From contig NZ_JAUDBQ010000002.1 in NCBI RefSeq assembly GCF_030372105.1, positions 1-64,000 on the forward strand: 64,000 bases of DNA, written 5' to 3'. The position numbers and the translations under genes were made by a program. How positions within the stretch are numbered: position 1 is the first letter of the stretch; each line of letters begins with the position of its first letter. Shown here in pieces: positions 60,455 through 64,000 of this stretch. Source of the stretch: Cellulomonas cellasea. Its GTDB lineage: Bacteria; Actinomycetota; Actinomycetes; Actinomycetales; Cellulomonadaceae. Under the pieces are notes generated by a model. That model was given only the letters and a program-made list of their open reading frames with translations, was not told the DNA's origin and made no database searches.

Positions 60455-61093
60455 GTGGCCATCGTCGACCTCCTCGGCTGGGCCGGGTCCGCACTCCTCG
60501 TGTACTCGGTCCTCCAGTCCCGCATGTTGCGCCTGCGGGTGCTGAACCTCGCCGCGTCGTTGGCCCTGGTGGTGTTCAACGCCCTGATCGGGGTGTGGCC
60601 GATGGTGGCCATGAACGTCGCGTTGTGCCTGATCAACGCCTGGTTCATCGTGACGCTGCTGCGATCTCGGCGCACGGGCCGCGCGTTCGCGTGGGCGTCT
60701 GTGCGTCCGGACGACCCGGTGCTCGCGCACTTCCTGGCGCGGCACGGGGCCGACATCGCCCGGTTCTGCCCGGCCGCGCTGCCCGGGCCCGCGAGCGCTC
60801 TGCACGCCCTCGTGCTGCACGACGACGTCACCGCGGGGCTGGTCGTGGCTGTGCCCGCTGGGCCGGACGGGTGGCATCTGAGCGTCGACTACGTGACCCC
60901 GGAGTACCGCGACTACACCGCCGGCGAGTTCCTCTACTCCGCCGAGGGGCCGTTCGCGGCCGCGGGCGCCCGCCGGGTGATGGCCGGGCCCGAGCTCGCG
61001 GGGCTGCAGCCGTACCTGGGGCGCGCGGGGTTCACGCGGGGGTCGGACGGCGGGTGGCAGCGGCTGCTGGAGCCGGCTGCCGCCGAGGTGTGA
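60455..61093 (+). CDS. YgjV-like membrane protein with GNAT-like C-terminal domain
   Basis: 212 residues. GTG start at 60455; TAATCT about 8 nt upstream may be a -10, implying a leaderless message. Three membrane helices (about 4-22, 28-46, 50-68; LLGWAGSALLVYSVLQSRML) are followed by a soluble domain (about 80-205) with VDYVTPEYRDYTAGEFLY, seen in YgjV-type proteins and resembling the acetyl-CoA loop of GNAT folds. Function unknown. The 3' end overlaps the GH9 gene by 62 bp in convergent orientation. Confidence 0.7.
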   Translation: MAIVDLLGWAGSALLVYSVLQSRMLRLRVLNLAASLALVVFNALIGVWPMVAMNVALCLINAWFIVTLLRSRRTGRAFAWASVRPDDPVLAHFLARHGADIARFCPAALPGPASALHALVLHDDVTAGLVVAVPAGPDGWHLSVDYVTPEYRDYTAGEFLYSAEGPFAAAGARRVMAGPELAGLQPYLGRAGFTRGSDGGWQRLLEPAAAEV

Positions 61094-62882
61094 GCACCCC
61101 CGCCAACAGCGCGGAGACCTGGGCCAGCGGCGCGTTCCAGTTGATGGTCAGCTCGTTGACGCCGTAGGCGCCGATGTCGTCCACGAAGCACTGCTGGGCC
61201 GGGAGCCCAGCCACCAGGGCCGCGGACACCGGGTCGGGGGTCGCGGAGTTCGGGCCGCCGCTCAGCGAGCCGGGCGGCGGGCACGGCAGCGACGGGTCGG
61301 CCTGATGCGCGTACCAGCGGCTGTGCTGGTTGTGGGCCGAGCGCGCCCCGTGGCCCGTCACGTAGGAGATGCCGAGGGCGTTGCGGCCCAGCACGTAGTC
61401 CATGCCCTGGGCCAGCCCGTCCCGGAGCCGGGCCTCGCCGGTCAGCGCCCAGGCGGCGCCGAGCACCGTGAGCTGGTTGAGCAGCAGCCCGTTCGAGCCC
61501 CAGTCGTACCGGCCGTCCGGCGGCGCGTAGGGGTGCCCGAAGGGCTGCGCGGCCTGCACGGCGAGGATCGCGTCGGCGGCGTCCACCACTGACGCCCGCG
61601 CGGCGTCCGCATCGGCCTGCGGCAGCCCGCTCGGCACGAGGGCCAGGTGCAGCCGGGCGAGGCCGCCGACTCGCTGCCAGTCGATGTCGGCGAACACGTC
61701 GACGGGCCCGCCGACGTGGCAGCCGTTGGCGCGCAGCGCGTCGAGGTGCTGCTGCTCGCCGGTCGCCACGTACAGCTCGACAGCCGCCCAGTACCACTCG
61801 TCCTCGAGGTCGGTGTCGTCATACGGGCCGCTGCCGCCGTTGGCCAGCACGTTCGTGTTCGGCGCCAGCAGGTCCGGGTGGCGTAGCGCCGCGGCGTGCG
61901 CTGAGCGGGCCACCGCGAGCAGCCGCGTGGCGAACTCCGGGTCCTCGGCGGCGAAGACGCGCGCGCCCTGGGCGGCCGCGGCCGCGAGGTTGAGGGCAGC
62001 GGCCGTCGAGGGGCGGTGCAGATGGCGGGGCTGCGGGTCCTCATGCGGGAGGGTGGGGATCGGCGTCCACCGCTCGTCCGCGACCTTGTGATGGGCCAGG
62101 CCCGCGTACCGCTGCCCGGCGGGGACCTGCATGCGCAGCAGCCACTCGAGCTCCCAGCGCGCCTCGTCCCGCAGTGCGCGCTCCAGGCCGGCCGGCAGCT
62201 CGACCGCCGCCCCCACCCACTCGCAAACACCCAGGAGCTGCGCTACGGCGATGCCGCCGTTCACGACGTACTTGCCCTGGTCCCCCGCGTCGTACCACCC
62301 GCCGCTCACATCGAGCACGTGGTCGTCGGTCCACCCGTCGTACAGGTCGACGCCGTCGGCCGTCACCGCGCGCCCCGCCGGGAGGCACGGCACGCGCGTG
62401 TCACCACCATGCGCCGAGCCGGCGACGTGCCCTGCCGGGCGCGCGTACTCCTCGCCGGCGACCTCGGGCCCGATCTCCACCCCGCTGCGCTGCAGGTGGA
62501 AGAACCGCACGGCGTCGCGGGCCAGGACCTCGTACAGGTCGCCGCGGATGGCGAACGGGTCGCTCGTCGCGCCGTCCGCGCGGATCATGAAGCCGTCCCC
62601 CTCGACGCCCACCGGGCCGACGTCGATCGTGTGGACGTCCAGCCCCGCCGACGCGTCATGGCCGCGCGGGGACGTCATGCCCCGCGTGAGCACCGCGCCA
62701 TCACGCTCAAGGGTCCACGGCAGCGGCTCCTGGTCGCCGGTGACGAGGGTGGCGTGCGCCGGGACGCCCGGGAGGCAGCCGAGCTGGTTGACCCGTATCC
62801 GGGGTCCTCGTCCGTCCGCCCCCGCCAACGCCGCGCCCGCCAACGCCGCGCCCGCCGTGTCGCCCGGGGACGGGGCGGCCAT
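61032..62882 (-). CDS. GH9-family glycoside hydrolase without signal peptide
   Basis: 616 residues. ATG 62882 overlaps the stop of the phosphoribosyltransferase (TGATG). An N-terminal CelD-like immunoglobulin domain (about 28-115; IRVNQLGCLPG) precedes the GH9 (alpha/alpha)6 barrel, with catalytic base pair Asp198/Asp201 in GGWYDAGDQGKYV and acid Glu577 in NELTINWNAPL. No signal peptide: the first 25 residues are Ala/Gly-rich but have no charged-hydrophobic-cleavage pattern. It may act in the cytosol on short beta-linked sugars or be exported another way. Most GH9 are secreted endoglucanases, so function is open. Confidence 0.85.
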   Translation of the reverse strand: MAAPSPGDTAGAALAGAALAGADGRGPRIRVNQLGCLPGVPAHATLVTGDQEPLPWTLERDGAVLTRGMTSPRGHDASAGLDVHTIDVGPVGVEGDGFMIRADGATSDPFAIRGDLYEVLARDAVRFFHLQRSGVEIGPEVAGEEYARPAGHVAGSAHGGDTRVPCLPAGRAVTADGVDLYDGWTDDHVLDVSGGWYDAGDQGKYVVNGGIAVAQLLGVCEWVGAAVELPAGLERALRDEARWELEWLLRMQVPAGQRYAGLAHHKVADERWTPIPTLPHEDPQPRHLHRPSTAAALNLAAAAAQGARVFAAEDPEFATRLLAVARSAHAAALRHPDLLAPNTNVLANGGSGPYDDTDLEDEWYWAAVELYVATGEQQHLDALRANGCHVGGPVDVFADIDWQRVGGLARLHLALVPSGLPQADADAARASVVDAADAILAVQAAQPFGHPYAPPDGRYDWGSNGLLLNQLTVLGAAWALTGEARLRDGLAQGMDYVLGRNALGISYVTGHGARSAHNQHSRWYAHQADPSLPCPPPGSLSGGPNSATPDPVSAALVAGLPAQQCFVDDIGAYGVNELTINWNAPLAQVSALLAGVLTPRRQPAPAAAATRRPTPA

Positions 62883-63397
62883 CAACCGGCCCGCCGGGTG
62901 ACGGGCTCCTGCGCCGACCACGGGAAGGTGATCCAGCGGTCCGTGCGCCGCCACACGAAGTCGGGGTCGACCACCGAGTGCGGCTTCGCGTACAGCACCG
63001 CAGTGCGGACCTCGTCGCAGTGCTGCGCGACGAGCCGCTGCACCAGCGCGAGGGTCTCCCCCGTGTCGGCCACGTCGTCGACCACCAGGGCGCGCAGCCC
63101 GTGCATCGCCGCGGTGTCCAGGAGCGGCGGAAGCACCGTCGGCTCGAGCAGGCGCTCGTCGACGCCGGTGTAGAACTCGACGTTGAGCGCGCCGCACACC
63201 TTGGTGCCCAGCGCGTACGAGATCGCCCCCGCCGGGAGCAGCCCGCCACGGGCCACCGCCACCACCACGTCGACGTCGAAACCCGAGTCGACGACCTGCT
63301 GCGCGAGCTCGCGGCTCGCCTCGCCGAAGAGGTCCCAGGTCAGCACCTCACGATCCTCGGGGAGAGCCTGACCAGGTGCCGTTTCGGTGATCGCCAT
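62882..63397 (-). CDS. Phosphoribosyltransferase domain protein
   Basis: 171 residues from ATG 63397. PRPP-binding motif in VVDDVADTGETLALV and the hood-like segment VARGGLLPAGAISYALGTK, as in xanthine/hypoxanthine phosphoribosyltransferases (Gpt/Xpt-like). It would salvage a purine base into a nucleotide. The base specificity is uncertain. It is translationally coupled to the GH9 gene, an unexpected pairing. Confidence 0.85.
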   Translation of the reverse strand: MAITETAPGQALPEDREVLTWDLFGEASRELAQQVVDSGFDVDVVVAVARGGLLPAGAISYALGTKVCGALNVEFYTGVDERLLEPTVLPPLLDTAAMHGLRALVVDDVADTGETLALVQRLVAQHCDEVRTAVLYAKPHSVVDPDFVWRRTDRWITFPWSAQEPVTRRAG

Positions 63398-63503
63398 TCC
63401 CGCAGGGTAGACGGGCTGCCTTGGCGCGCCGCCATGCCGAAGGTCCCGACGCGCGGGCTCGACCGTGGCCCGGGGTGGGAGCCGCCCGGGAGACAATCGC
63501 CAG

Positions 63504-64000
63504 GTGACTGACGTTCCCGCCCCCCTGGTACTGCTGGACCTCGACGGCACGCTGACCGACTCCGCCCCCGGCATTCTCTCCTCCGTCGCGCACGCCTACC
63601 GCGCCCTCGGGCTGCCGGTCCCGGACCCCGCGACGCTGCGGTCGTTCGTCGGCCCGCCCATCACCGTGTCGTTCCTCGCGCACGGCGTGGCGCCGGAGCG
63701 GCTCACCGAGGCCGTGGCCGCGTACCGCGCCGCGTTCACCGCCGAGGGCATGTTCGACAACGCGCTCTACCCCGGGATCCTCGAGGCCATCGCGCGGCTC
63801 CGGGCCGCCGGCTGCACGCTTGCCGTGGCCACCTCGAAGCCCGAGGTGTATGCCCGGCCCATCTGCGAGCGGTTCGGCATCACCGCGCTCGTCGACGGCG
63901 TCTACGGGGCGCCGCTGGACCACGTGCCCTCCACCAAGGCGACGGTCATCGCCCATGCGCTCGCCGAGCTGGGGCCCGATCGCGTGCCCGGCCCGGCGCG
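63504..64000 (+). CDS. HAD-superfamily phosphatase, Gph-like, 5' part
   Basis: Begins at GTG 63504 (VTDVPAPLVLLDLDGTLTDS) and stays open to the window end (165 codons). HAD motif I DLDGTLTDS with nucleophile Asp12 and Asp14; motif II Thr/Ser in LAVATSKP; the substrate cap lies between. Members include phosphoglycolate and pyrophosphate phosphatases (PpaX/Gph type). ACAAT 8-12 nt upstream might be a -10 of a leaderless message. Divergent from the phosphoribosyltransferase. Confidence 0.85.
   Translation, partial: MTDVPAPLVLLDLDGTLTDSAPGILSSVAHAYRALGLPVPDPATLRSFVGPPITVSFLAHGVAPERLTEAVAAYRAAFTAEGMFDNALYPGILEAIARLRAAGCTLAVATSKPEVYARPICERFGITALVDGVYGAPLDHVPSTKATVIAHALAELGPDRVPGPA

Overview
This is a 64 kb chromosomal window from a very GC-rich Gram-positive actinobacterium. 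The gene set and order suggest Micrococcales, and a Cellulomonas-like organism is plausible; this is inference from content, not a database match. Supporting signs are the block ispG-rseP-dxr-...-rplS-trmD-rimM-khpA-rpsP-ffh-...-smc, frequent GTG starts, many ATGA/GTGA/TGATG stop-start overlaps, a WhiG/FliA-type sigma factor, a class II ileS with a short T-box leader, an LAxTG-type surface protein and a GH9 cellulase-family enzyme. No tRNA, rRNA, insertion sequence, prophage or CRISPR array was seen.

Region 1 (1-13.8 kb) is an accessory block for uptake and breakdown of polyamines and GABA: gabT, two paralogous Tat/lipoprotein substrate-binding proteins, a potABC-type ABC transporter, a saccharopine-dehydrogenase-family reductase, a gamma-aminobutyraldehyde-type dehydrogenase, an Lrp/AsnC regulator, a second class III aminotransferase and a PuuB-like FAD oxidase. 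Together they could take putrescine to 4-aminobutanal, GABA and succinate semialdehyde. The block lies between ispG and the start of a DUF4081-type GNAT gene, two genes that are often neighbours in actinobacteria.

Region 2 (13.9-49.1 kb) is conserved housekeeping, almost all on the minus strand: isoprenoid synthesis (ispG, dxr), RseP protease, DivIVA-domain protein, RlmN, CdsA, ribosome recycling, PyrH, EF-Ts, S2, sigma factor, XerC, DprA, ComM, YraN, RNase HII, signal peptidase, L19, TrmD, RimM, KhpA, S16, SRP (ffh, ftsY), nitrogen sensing (glnD, glnB, amt) and smc. Two plus-strand genes break the pattern: a degenerate M23 peptidase-like protein and a 678-residue sortase-type surface protein with a PTHTPK-repeat stalk. 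GlnD has no ACT domains, and a GlnR-like site precedes amt.

Region 3 (49.1-60.4 kb) carries ndk, DUF4233, folC and ileS, a familiar actinobacterial string. It is split by a 5.4 kb block holding a DHA2 drug-efflux-type transporter, its likely TetR repressor, a GNAT enzyme and the dihydroxyacetone kinase genes dhaKLM. A T-box riboswitch with an isoleucine (ATC) specifier precedes ileS.

Region 4 (60.4-64 kb) holds a YgjV-like membrane protein, a GH9 enzyme without a signal peptide, translationally coupled to a phosphoribosyltransferase, and the start of a HAD phosphatase that runs off the window. Several strong hairpins (up to a 16 bp perfect stem) without U-tracts mark likely transcript ends.
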